Shown here: piece after piece, positions 1-7,749 of the stretch
How the letters are laid out: the number at the start of each line of letters is the position of its first letter
Numbering within the stretch: position 1 is the first letter of the stretch
Assembly (NCBI RefSeq): GCF_900102265.1
Contig: NZ_FNBH01000004.1
Location: 310,001-374,000 of the forward strand
DNA from: Epilithonimonas hungarica
Lineage (GTDB): Bacteria; Bacteroidota; Bacteroidia; Flavobacteriales; Weeksellaceae
Direction: 5' to 3'
Length of the DNA: 64,000 nucleotides
Translations under genes and position numbers: made by a program
The notes under the pieces: generated by a model
The model's database searches: none
Told to the model about the DNA's origin: nothing
What the model saw: only the letters and a program-made list of their open reading frames with translations

Positions 1-725
1 AAAATCGTTTCCAATGTATGTTTAAACTGTCCTTCGAATTCAATATTTGACAATTCTGTTTCAAATGTTGTGTGACGGCAATGGTCACTCCAATAGGTGT
101 CTAAAACTTTAAGTTCAGTTTCTGTAGGATTTCTTTGTTCAGATTTAAAATATTCCTGAATGAATTTCAAATCATCCAACCCTAATGCAAAACCGTGAGA
201 ATTATAAAATTGCTCTAATTCATCCGAATTAAATGAATTAAAATTTTCATGAACTATCACTTTTGACGGTGTTTCTTCCGCAGGAATATTTAAACTTGAC
301 AAATCTTTTTCCTGAGATTCAACCTTGTTGATTAAAAGGTCTTTGATTTTTGCTAAATCAGATTCAGAAACTCCTTCGAACTCTATTAATTTTCCGCTTC
401 TTACTTTAGACTTCTCATTTTCAGTTAATAAAGCGATACATTGTTGTGCAGAATCTGCACGCTGGTCGTATTGTCCGGGTAAAAATTCTAATGCGAAATA
501 AGTTCCCTTTGCCGGATTTTCTTCAATTAAAATATCAGTAACAGGGTCTACGAAAGTGCTGTTGACAACCTTTTCGAATTCACCATCATTTAACCCAAAA
601 ATATCGTAAATGTTGTATACTTTTACGCTTTGCACAGATGGGACCACCGCTTTTACTTCATCAAAAATCTTTGGACTTTCTACATCGAAAATTCCTCTTT
701 TTTCTACGAAAATTCTTTTGTTCAT
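1..725 (-). CDS. purL: Phosphoribosylformylglycinamidine synthase, N-terminal part (cut by window edge)
   Basis: Reading the minus strand from the ATG at 725 gives an open frame of about 241 codons that runs off the left edge. The product begins MNKRIFVEKRGIFDVES and carries YWSDHCRHTTF near residue 215, the hallmark of the FGAM synthase linker region in the large single-chain PurL type. It makes formylglycinamidine ribonucleotide from FGAR, glutamine and ATP in purine synthesis, in the cytoplasm. It lies downstream of purB on the same strand with one gene between, which supports the call. The glutaminase domain and most of the synthase domain lie outside the window. Confidence 0.93.
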   Translation of the reverse strand, partial: MNKRIFVEKRGIFDVESPKIFDEVKAVVPSVQSVKVYNIYDIFGLNDGEFEKVVNSTFVDPVTDILIEENPAKGTYFALEFLPGQYDQRADSAQQCIALLTENEKSKVRSGKLIEFEGVSESDLAKIKDLLINKVESQEKDLSSLNIPAEETPSKVIVHENFNSFNSDELEQFYNSHGFALGLDDLKFIQEYFKSEQRNPTETELKVLDTYWSDHCRHTTFETELSNIEFEGQFKHTLETI

Positions 726-775
726 TTTTTATTAGATTCAGGAACCGAAGTTCAGGATTTTATTAGATTTATTTT

Positions 776-1894
776 TTATTCAGCGAATTGTTTTAAAAAT
801 TCTGGATACCAATCATCAATTTTCTTATCACGGTTTTTTGCACGAACTTTCAGCAGTTTGTCGGTGAATTCCTGCATTTTCGGAAAACCTCTGTCTTTCA
901 TAAGCTTGATGACGCTTTGCTTGGTTTCAAGGAAACTTTTCTGGTCATAATTGTCCTCACAGAACAAAACAAAAACCCCGTACGTCATATATTCATCAAA
1001 TACTTTTACCGGATCTGGATATGCAGAAATACCTTCCGTATTTTCGTCTGTCCAGATTGTTCTGTCTTTAAAATATTGATCAATAGCTTCTTTGTTCGCG
1101 ATACTTGGTGCTTTTACATAATTGTGGTCAATCTCAGTAAACATCACTCTTGTATTGAACAGCTCATTTTGAAGCTCCGAAAGCTTTTCAAAGTTATCGA
1201 GCGGTGGTAAAACCATATAGATCAGTTTGAAATTGTTGTTGTCAAAATCTCCTGTATAATTCAAACTATTAATGAGCGGTGAACAGAAAATGATGTAGCT
1301 GTTGATTTTGGTTTTAAAATTTTTCTCCAGCCATTTCCATTGTTTACCAAGATTTGCCTTTTTATCGTAATCGGATATAATCTGTGAATAATACGGTTTT
1401 TGTTTTTTATAAAATTCTCTGAACTTGGACTTTACCGCAAAATCTTCAATTTCTTTTTTGTAAGTTGTGATTGGGTTTTCAGTGATTTTAATGCCAGAAA
1501 CGCCGGTTGCAGGAAAATCAAAAATTTCGTTTTTAACCAATTTGTTTCCTTTGAAATCATAAGAAATACCATTTCCCGTAAGAAAAATGTAATTGTAAAT
1601 TGATGCCACCATCAAAGAATCAAACGTTTTGATGATCTTTTCATTTTCATAAGGTTTGAAATGGGTTAGAACATTTTTATAATATTGTCCCTGCTGCTGT
1701 ATCATATCATCGTTCTCCAACCCGGATCTGGTAATGGCTGCCATAATATGGATTAATTCCTTAACCTCATTGATTTCGATTTTATATTGTCCCTGATTCT
1801 CTTTTTTGAATTTTTCTGTAAAATTAACCCTGTCCTGAGCTTTTGAAATGATACAGGTTAAGATCAATAAAACCGTAATAATTGTTTTTGTCAT
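776..1894 (-). CDS. Secreted DUF4932-like protein between purB and purL
   Basis: This is a 372-residue protein with a clear signal peptide (MTKTIITVLLILTCIISKAQ). I chose the ATG at 1894 because the reading frame upstream of it encodes nothing resembling a signal sequence. The segment FTEIDHNYV near residue 255 recalls the DUF4932 family of Bacteroidetes, whose members look like degenerate metallopeptidases; this match is from memory and is tentative. The gene lies about 50 bp from both purB and purL on the same strand, so it may be co-transcribed with them, but an exported protein has no obvious part in purine synthesis. Confidence 0.6.
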   Translation of the reverse strand: MTKTIITVLLILTCIISKAQDRVNFTEKFKKENQGQYKIEINEVKELIHIMAAITRSGLENDDMIQQQGQYYKNVLTHFKPYENEKIIKTFDSLMVASIYNYIFLTGNGISYDFKGNKLVKNEIFDFPATGVSGIKITENPITTYKKEIEDFAVKSKFREFYKKQKPYYSQIISDYDKKANLGKQWKWLEKNFKTKINSYIIFCSPLINSLNYTGDFDNNNFKLIYMVLPPLDNFEKLSELQNELFNTRVMFTEIDHNYVKAPSIANKEAIDQYFKDRTIWTDENTEGISAYPDPVKVFDEYMTYGVFVLFCEDNYDQKSFLETKQSVIKLMKDRGFPKMQEFTDKLLKVRAKNRDKKIDDWYPEFLKQFAE

Positions 1895-1942
1895 AGTTTT
1901 TATTATACTATAGAAAATGCAGCCCAAAGGACTGCACATTGA

Positions 1943-3370
1943 TTATACTTTAAGGTCAGCCTCCAATCCTATCAAATCTTTGTTGGCATCAATAATCGGC
2001 TGAACTTCATTGGCTATGAATTCTTCAGTCTGAATTGGCGCAAAACCGATGAAATTTTTAGGGTCGAGAACCTCTTTTAATTTTGATTTATCGAGTTTTA
2101 AAGAATCGTCATTTAAGATTCTTTCGATAAGGTCATTTTCTTTACCTTCTTCTTTGACTTTTTTGGAAGCTTCCATCGAGTGGACTCTGATCACTTCGTG
2201 GATTTCCTGACGATCGCCACCGGCTTTTACCTCTTCCATGATGATATATTCTGTCGCCATGAAAGGAAGTTCCTCCATAATATGCTTGTTGATTCTGTTC
2301 GGATAAACCACAATTCCATTCATGATGTTGTTCCAGATCAATAGGATCGCATCAACCGCTAAAAACGCCTGAGGAATCGTCAATCTCTTGTTTGCAGAAT
2401 CATCTAAAGTTCTTTCAAACCACTGAGTTGAGGCGACCATTGCAGAACTTGTCGTTAAGGACATTACGTATTTTGCTAGAGCTCCTATTCTTTCGCTTCT
2501 CATTGGGTTACGCTTGTAAGCCATTGCCGATGAACCGATCTGGTTTTTCTCGAATGGTTCTTCAATTTCTTTAAGATTCTGAAGAAGACGTAAATCGTTT
2601 GTGAATTTATGTGCAGATTGGGCGATATTTCCTAATAAAGCAACCACTTTAGCATCAATTTTTCTGTCATAAGTCTGACCGGAAACGCCGAAAACTTTCT
2701 CAAAACCGAATCTTTTTGATAATTCTTTATCTAAATGCTTCACCTTAGAATAATCTCCGTTGAAAAGCTCAAGGAAACTTGCTGCAGTTCCCGTAGTTCC
2801 TTTTACGCCCCTAAATCTTAATGTTTCTAAGAAAAAATCAAGCTCTTCGATGTCAAGAACCAAACTTTGTAACCAAAGAGTCGCTCTTTTTCCAACAGTC
2901 GTTAGCTGAGCCGGTTGGAAGTGCGTAAATCCTAAAGTCGGTAAATCTTTATATTGAATAGCAAAATCCGAAAGATTTTTCATCACATTGACCAACTTTT
3001 TCTTTAAAATTAAAAGCCCGTCACGGATCTGAATCAAATCTGTATTGTCTCCTACAAACGCCGAAGTTGCTCCCAAGTGGATAATTCCTTTTGCAGAAGG
3101 CGCAACGTCACCGTAAGCGTGAACGTGAGCCATCACATCGTGACGGAATTTTTTCTCATATTCGGCAGCTTTTCCGTAATCGATATTTTCTGCATTCGCT
3201 TTTAGTTCAGCAATTTGCTCGTCTGTGATTTCAAGACCAAGGTCTTTTTCGATCTCAGCAAGGGCGATCCAAAGTTTTCTCCAGTTCTGGAACTTGTTGT
3301 TGTGCGAGAAATTAAACAGCATTTCTTCACTGGAATAGCGTTCTTCCAATGGGTTCTTGTAGGAATTCAT
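1943..3370 (-). CDS. purB: Adenylosuccinate lyase
   Basis: This 475-residue enzyme cleaves SAICAR to AICAR and adenylosuccinate to AMP, both releasing fumarate. The fumarase/aspartase superfamily regions are visible: HLGATS at about 98-103, GFTHFQPAQ at about 147-155, and the flexible signature loop GSSAMAYKRNP at about 279-289. The loop has Ala where most members have Pro (SSAMPYKRNP). Length and loop fit the longer ADSL type also found in eukaryotes. The gene leads a minus-strand run purB - DUF4932-like - purL, and is divergent from apaG with a 161-bp gap. Confidence 0.95.
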   Translation of the reverse strand: MNSYKNPLEERYSSEEMLFNFSHNNKFQNWRKLWIALAEIEKDLGLEITDEQIAELKANAENIDYGKAAEYEKKFRHDVMAHVHAYGDVAPSAKGIIHLGATSAFVGDNTDLIQIRDGLLILKKKLVNVMKNLSDFAIQYKDLPTLGFTHFQPAQLTTVGKRATLWLQSLVLDIEELDFFLETLRFRGVKGTTGTAASFLELFNGDYSKVKHLDKELSKRFGFEKVFGVSGQTYDRKIDAKVVALLGNIAQSAHKFTNDLRLLQNLKEIEEPFEKNQIGSSAMAYKRNPMRSERIGALAKYVMSLTTSSAMVASTQWFERTLDDSANKRLTIPQAFLAVDAILLIWNNIMNGIVVYPNRINKHIMEELPFMATEYIIMEEVKAGGDRQEIHEVIRVHSMEASKKVKEEGKENDLIERILNDDSLKLDKSKLKEVLDPKNFIGFAPIQTEEFIANEVQPIIDANKDLIGLEADLKV

Positions 3371-3531
3371 TTCTTTTTTTACTTTCTTTTTATTAGATTC
3401 ACAAATTTAAGGAAAATTAACCGATTGAATAAAATCTAAATAAAAATTGGATCAAAGATTTAACCAAAATCTTATTTTTGAATCAAAAGTTCGGCGGGAT
3501 ATTTGTATTTCTTAATCTAAATCTAATAAAA

Positions 3532-3915
3532 ATGGTCTCAAAAATTACATCAGAAATCAAAGTCAGTGTGACGACAGAATATGATAATCATAATAGCTAT
3601 CCTTCAGAAAATCGCTATGTTTTCCGTTATAATATTGAAATCCAAAATCTGAGTGATAATCCTGTGAAATTACTTTCTAGAAAATGGATGATCTATGATT
3701 TAGGATTTGGTTTTACCGAGGTTGAAGGTGCTGGTGTCATTGGACTGACTCCTGTCATTGAAAGTGGTGAAAAATTTAGTTATTTTTCTAATGTGATTGT
3801 AAAATCCGGTGTTGGAAATATGGAAGGTTTTTATATTTTTGAAAATGCTAATCACGAAACTTTTGATGTTGCAATTCCGAAATTCAATTTGGTTTCGGAG
3901 GTCTTAAGTAACTAA
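3532..3915 (+). CDS. apaG: ApaG family protein
   Basis: From the ATG at 3532 the product is 127 residues, the usual size for ApaG. It begins MVSKITSEIKVSVTTEY and has the family's beta-sandwich signatures: YVFRYNIEIQN, LLSRKWMIYD, and a GVIGLTPVIESGEKFSY segment corresponding to the conserved G.(Q/L)P.(I/L).PG..F.Y region. ApaG is a small FnIII-like protein linked to Co2+/Mg2+ tolerance in enterobacteria; its biochemical role is not settled. A TTG at 3478 would add 18 residues of no family likeness and was rejected. Confidence 0.85.
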   Translation: MVSKITSEIKVSVTTEYDNHNSYPSENRYVFRYNIEIQNLSDNPVKLLSRKWMIYDLGFGFTEVEGAGVIGLTPVIESGEKFSYFSNVIVKSGVGNMEGFYIFENANHETFDVAIPKFNLVSEVLSN

Positions 3916-3964
3916 TAACTAATATTATATCTTTTTCATTTAATTATTGCAGAAGTATTTCTAA

Positions 3965-5011
3965 TTACAAAGAATCTCTCTGAATAAATTTAAAGACATT
4001 ATTCACAGACTCTTTTTTATTTTTGAGAATCATATAAGCTGCAGATTCTCCCATTGCTTTGAAGTCGGTGGTGATCACAGTAATTCCCAATAGTTCTTTC
4101 AAAGGTGTCTCATTGTAAGAAATGATTCCGATGTCTTCCCCCAGTTTCAAATTTTTCTGTCTGATCTGCTTAACCAGATTCACCAGATCACGCTCAAGGA
4201 TTGTAATGAAAATATCTTTGTCCTGAAGTTCCATATCGGGATAGATTTCGTCAAGAATTTCGTAATCTAATTTAAAATCCCTGCAGAATTTTTCAAAACC
4301 ATGCACAATACGCAAGGGGTAGGGATGAGCTGCTTTTGAAGGATAAACCAAGATGAGTTTTTCGTATTTCTTGATTTTATCCAATCCTTCTTCCAGAGCC
4401 TCATAGATGTCATTTTCAAAATCCTGGAAAATCGTCCCATATTCTCCCGAAATATTAGGTTTCGTGTTGTCCAACATCAAGAGTTTGTTCTTCGGGATCT
4501 TTTCGATAATGTCAATAACCTGCTGTGTAGAACTCGTATGTTTGGATTGCTCATCCCGAAAATGCGGCATTATCACATAATAATCAAAAGCGCCAATATT
4601 TTTTTTGAGAGCATTGATGAAAAGTGTTTCGTCGCAGTGATAGATATACATTTCAACATTTCCCTTAGTTCCGATAGATTGTACGAAATAATCGTAAATC
4701 ATCATTTTGTAAGTACTCGGCTTATTGATCAGGAAAAAAATATTGATACTATCATGTTTATTAATTCTGGAAATATAATAACCTTTTCCCTTGACAGATT
4801 CTATGATCTGTCTTTTCCTGAGCTCTTTGTAAGCTTTTTCAACCGTGTCTCTGGAGAGAAAACAAGACTCGCTGAGTTCATTGATGGATGGGATTTTTTC
4901 ACCAATTTTGATTTCTCCATTATCAATCCCATTGAGGATAGAATCTACAATTTGCTTATATTTTGGAACTCTGGAGTGTTCATTAATATTGATTTCAAAT
5001 GTTTCTGCCAT
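3965..5011 (-). CDS. GntR-family regulator with LacI-like sensor domain
   Basis: This 348-residue protein has an N-terminal winged helix (about residues 8-75) with the GntR pattern PKYKQIVDSI...GEKIPSINELS...SRDTVEKAYKEL...GKGYYIS. A C-terminal region of about 260 residues resembles a periplasmic-binding-protein/LacI sensor fold. In Bacteroidetes such proteins often control sugar use. It sits downstream of the pectin genes, and its promoter region carries the same element found before GH28 and GH105, so it is a good candidate regulator of that regulon; this is inference. The ATG at 5011 gives MAETFEI; 5014 and 5032 are possible alternative starts. Confidence 0.8.
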   Translation of the reverse strand: MAETFEININEHSRVPKYKQIVDSILNGIDNGEIKIGEKIPSINELSESCFLSRDTVEKAYKELRKRQIIESVKGKGYYISRINKHDSINIFFLINKPSTYKMMIYDYFVQSIGTKGNVEMYIYHCDETLFINALKKNIGAFDYYVIMPHFRDEQSKHTSSTQQVIDIIEKIPKNKLLMLDNTKPNISGEYGTIFQDFENDIYEALEEGLDKIKKYEKLILVYPSKAAHPYPLRIVHGFEKFCRDFKLDYEILDEIYPDMELQDKDIFITILERDLVNLVKQIRQKNLKLGEDIGIISYNETPLKELLGITVITTDFKAMGESAAYMILKNKKESVNNVFKFIQRDSL

Positions 5012-5293
5012 CATAATTCGGGAATATATCATTTCAAGTTAATAAAGATCGATTTTAAAAAGAATCAATTACTGAACACAAATTACAAAAATTTGAAATA
5101 ACTGATTAATGATTTTATTTAATTGCTTGTTTAATTATAATTGTTTGATTTGCAATATAATGAAAATTTTATTTTCATATTTTTTAAATTTTACAAAACA
5201 CTGTTTTCTGATTTGATAATGATAAAAATTATGATTTGCATAGAAAAATAAAATCCAATTTTATCTCAATTTCTTCTTTTTAAAATGACTTCA

Positions 5294-5332
5294 TCAATTT
5301 AGAATCTTGTGAACCCATAATCATCCTGCACT
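5294..5332 (-). promoter_or_regulatory. Pectin-regulon promoter element, copy A (before GntR gene)
   Basis: On the minus strand AGTGCAGGATGATT (5332-5319) is followed by exactly 17 bases and then TAAATTGA (5301-5294). The same layout occurs before the GH28 and GH105 genes. This copy differs from the other two at one base of the 14-bp core and lacks the ACCGAC extension. The GntR start codon is about 280 bases downstream, so the leader would be long. The rest of the 5033-5412 gap is AT-rich, and apart from this element and the terminator I see nothing in it. Confidence 0.6.
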
Positions 5333-5353
5333 ATGCTGTATTCAAAAATTCAA

Positions 5354-5384
5354 TAAAAAAAGGTCTGTCGAATTAGACAAACCT
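5354..5384 (-). terminator. Terminator of the GH28-DUF4450-glycosidase unit
   Basis: On the minus strand a 9-bp stem, AGGTTTGTC / GACAGACCT with one G-T pair, has a 6-base loop and runs into a T tract. It lies about 29 bases past the stop of the six-hairpin glycosidase gene. Confidence 0.75.
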
Positions 5385-5412
5385 GTGAATAAAAATAAGA
5401 TGAGAGTTATTT

Positions 5413-7548
5413 TTAAGGCATCTTTTTGAAACCTTCCGCTTTTATTTTCCAAGAACCATCTTTCGGAAAACCGGGAAATTGTCCGGTTGAACTGTCCCAA
5501 CCTTCCAACATCATCGCAACGGTGGTCAAAACTCCACCATTTCCAGGAAGATAAATTCTAAGCCTTTTATCTTGGAAATTATGTCCGTTTTTCAGATAAG
5601 TATTAGTCTGGATGTTCATAAATAATGCATCCAAAGCTTTGTCCGGAAGTCCGAGTCTTGCTGCGTTCATCGCTGTCATCGGGAAATCCCATCCCCAAGT
5701 GTGTTCCCAGTTCCATCTTTCCCAAACGATATCCAAAGTGTTTTTCATAATTTTTTTATCCAGTTTTGGAGATTCAGGAACCATTCCCAATGCGCCTAAA
5801 ACGGCAGGGTGGTCGGTCATCCATTTTGGAAAGGTGAAAGAATCTTTCGCCGATTCTGTCGACAAATAAACCCCATCCTGAACCGGAAGCGGAGCTAATT
5901 TAGAAATGACATCATCCCATTTTTTATCTCTCGTTTCACCTAATCTTTCTTTCCAAAGTTGAGCAGTTTTCAGCGCCCAATCCCAATACGCAACTTCATA
6001 AGTAGGGTTATAAGTATCTTTCGCAGGGAAAACTTCCTGAGCTGGAATTACACCTTTTCCTAGATTATAACGGTTTTTCTCTTTGTCATACGTCGCAAAA
6101 TCAGCCATAAAATCAGCAGTCGCAAAAATCATATTTTTGTATTTTTCCAAAACTTTTTTATCCTTGCTGTTTCGGTACAAAAGTTCGGTCATATAGATAA
6201 TGTGTGGCTGCTCCCAAATCAAAAATGCAGCGACAGAAGACGGACTTTCGTTTCCTTCGTTATCCGACATTTTAATCCAACGAACGCCTTTGTAACCTTG
6301 TCTTTCTGCTAATTTTTTAGCTTTGTCAAATGACCTGAAATAATAATCGAGTTGTTTTTCCAAAATCTCCGGTCTTCCCCACAAAGCGAAGTGAACACCG
6401 TGCCACCAATGCATTTCTGTATGCGGTTTTCCGTACCAGCTATTGAAAGTCAACCCCGTTTCCTGAGGAGGATTACTTCCTCCGCACTGAACTTTGGTTA
6501 AATATTCTGACAAGACAACTCTTCTTTCCAATTCGTTGGCTCTTGGGTCTGTACTTCCTTCAAAATCAACGGCTGCACCGCTTTCCCAGAAGTTTTTCCA
6601 GCCTGAACTGCTTTCTTTTTCAGCATCAGCGAATAAAGTTCTATTAGATTTCGGGTTTTTAGCCGAAAACTCAACGCTCAATTCAATTGTTTTGTTTTTA
6701 GAAGAGGGTTCGTAAACAAAATAATGTTTTCCTGCTTCACGAAGTTTTCCGTCCGTAAAATTAAATTGTGTATAATAATCTGTACTCTGCAACTTGTGCT
6801 GAATCAATCCTTGAGTAGATTGTGAAGAAACGATTTTCGAAGAATGGTCATTTTCATTTCCGTAAAAAGCGGCATCATCCAAAAACTGTCCGGTCGGAGA
6901 AGGGTAGCGTGCAAAAACTTTTAATTTATTTTTTGAAATTAAATCAGATTCAATTTTAATTCCGATTTTATCTGAATTTTGGAAAGAAGCAGTCCAGACT
7001 TTTACCGGAGTTCCTTCCAGTGAAAACTCGCTCGTGATAATTCCTGTCCATAAATCAATTTTCTGATTGATGTTGGTTAAATCTGAAATTTTCGCTTTCT
7101 GACCATCTTTTTTAGTCAATTCAATCCCGATATTTCCCAATTGCAAACGATGTTGGTTCACACGGAAATATTCAACAGCACCTTTATTGCGTTCAGGTTC
7201 TTTCAGTTGGACACTGTACAACGCTTTTCTTCCATCGTTATTGAAATCATAAGGTTTTAAAGTTTCTTCAAACTTGTAATTTTTGGTATTCGGAAAACTA
7301 TTCCAGCCCCATTCAGACTGAGTTCCGAGAGAAACTCCATTTTTATAATATTCGGGAAACGACTGCATTCCGGTAATATCAACGGTGTAGGCAAATTTCC
7401 CGTTTCCTACGGTTAAAGTAGAAAGTGTATCGGCTTTTATGTTAACTACATTATGTCGCTGAACGACTTTTTTGCGGTCGATTTTCTGGGCATTCAGTGA
7501 AGAGAATCCCATCAGGAAAATCCCGAGATATATTGTAATTTTTTTCAT
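5413..7548 (-). CDS. Secreted six-hairpin glycosidase-like protein
   Basis: This 711-residue protein has a signal peptide (MKKITIYLGIFLMGFSSLNAQ). The second half is a helical (alpha/alpha)6-barrel type domain with NSWYGKPHTEMHWWHGVHFALWG near residues 365-390, GYKGVRWIKMSD, and ESPSSVAAFLIWEQPHIIY. These motifs recur in six-hairpin glycosidases related to GH65/GH95. The first half looks like a beta-sandwich domain. It is the last gene of the minus-strand unit GH28-DUF4450-this gene and is followed by a terminator. I infer action on a pectin side chain or backbone glycoside in the periplasm; the exact linkage cannot be told from sequence. Confidence 0.65.
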   Translation of the reverse strand: MKKITIYLGIFLMGFSSLNAQKIDRKKVVQRHNVVNIKADTLSTLTVGNGKFAYTVDITGMQSFPEYYKNGVSLGTQSEWGWNSFPNTKNYKFEETLKPYDFNNDGRKALYSVQLKEPERNKGAVEYFRVNQHRLQLGNIGIELTKKDGQKAKISDLTNINQKIDLWTGIITSEFSLEGTPVKVWTASFQNSDKIGIKIESDLISKNKLKVFARYPSPTGQFLDDAAFYGNENDHSSKIVSSQSTQGLIQHKLQSTDYYTQFNFTDGKLREAGKHYFVYEPSSKNKTIELSVEFSAKNPKSNRTLFADAEKESSSGWKNFWESGAAVDFEGSTDPRANELERRVVLSEYLTKVQCGGSNPPQETGLTFNSWYGKPHTEMHWWHGVHFALWGRPEILEKQLDYYFRSFDKAKKLAERQGYKGVRWIKMSDNEGNESPSSVAAFLIWEQPHIIYMTELLYRNSKDKKVLEKYKNMIFATADFMADFATYDKEKNRYNLGKGVIPAQEVFPAKDTYNPTYEVAYWDWALKTAQLWKERLGETRDKKWDDVISKLAPLPVQDGVYLSTESAKDSFTFPKWMTDHPAVLGALGMVPESPKLDKKIMKNTLDIVWERWNWEHTWGWDFPMTAMNAARLGLPDKALDALFMNIQTNTYLKNGHNFQDKRLRIYLPGNGGVLTTVAMMLEGWDSSTGQFPGFPKDGSWKIKAEGFKKMP

Positions 7549-7582
7549 TTTATCTTTATTTATTCTTTAAACTTACAACTTA

Positions 7583-7657
7583 GGCTTCGACAAGCTCAGC
7601 CTGAAAATCCTAATACTAAATGTTTTACACTGCTGTCGGACTGAGCTTGCCGAAGTC
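7583..7657. repeat. Inverted repeat (stem-loop) in the intergenic gap
   Basis: CTTCGACAAGCTCAG (7585-7599) and CTGAGCTTGCCGAAG (7641-7655) are inverted copies with one mismatch, about 40 bases apart. Elements of this kind are scattered in many flavobacterial genomes as far as I recall; I see no second copy in this window. It lies between the DUF4450 gene and the glycosidase gene, within the presumed transcript. Confidence 0.75.
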
Positions 7658-7683
7658 TTTCTCACTAATATTTCTATATTATC

Positions 7684-7742
7684 TGCCACGAATGCACGAA
7701 TATTTTTATAAGCATACACTTTATATTTGTGCATTCGTGGCA
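7684..7742. repeat. Second inverted repeat, TGCCACGAATGCACGAATA type
   Basis: TGCCACGAATGCACGAATA (7684-7702) is mirrored by TATTTGTGCATTCGTGGCA (7724-7742), giving a 19-bp stem with one mismatch and a 21-base AT-rich loop. It ends just before the stop codon of the DUF4450 gene at 7750. This sequence type is familiar from intergenic repeats in Flavobacterium and Chryseobacterium; in the transcript it could act as a processing or mRNA-protecting hairpin. Confidence 0.75.
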
Positions 7743-7749
7743 TTGCATT

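Noticed and set aside
4538-5101. A 187-codon open frame on the plus strand opposite the GntR gene
   Set aside because: It is Phe/Ile-rich and antisense to a clear GntR protein; no domain or ribosome site is visible.
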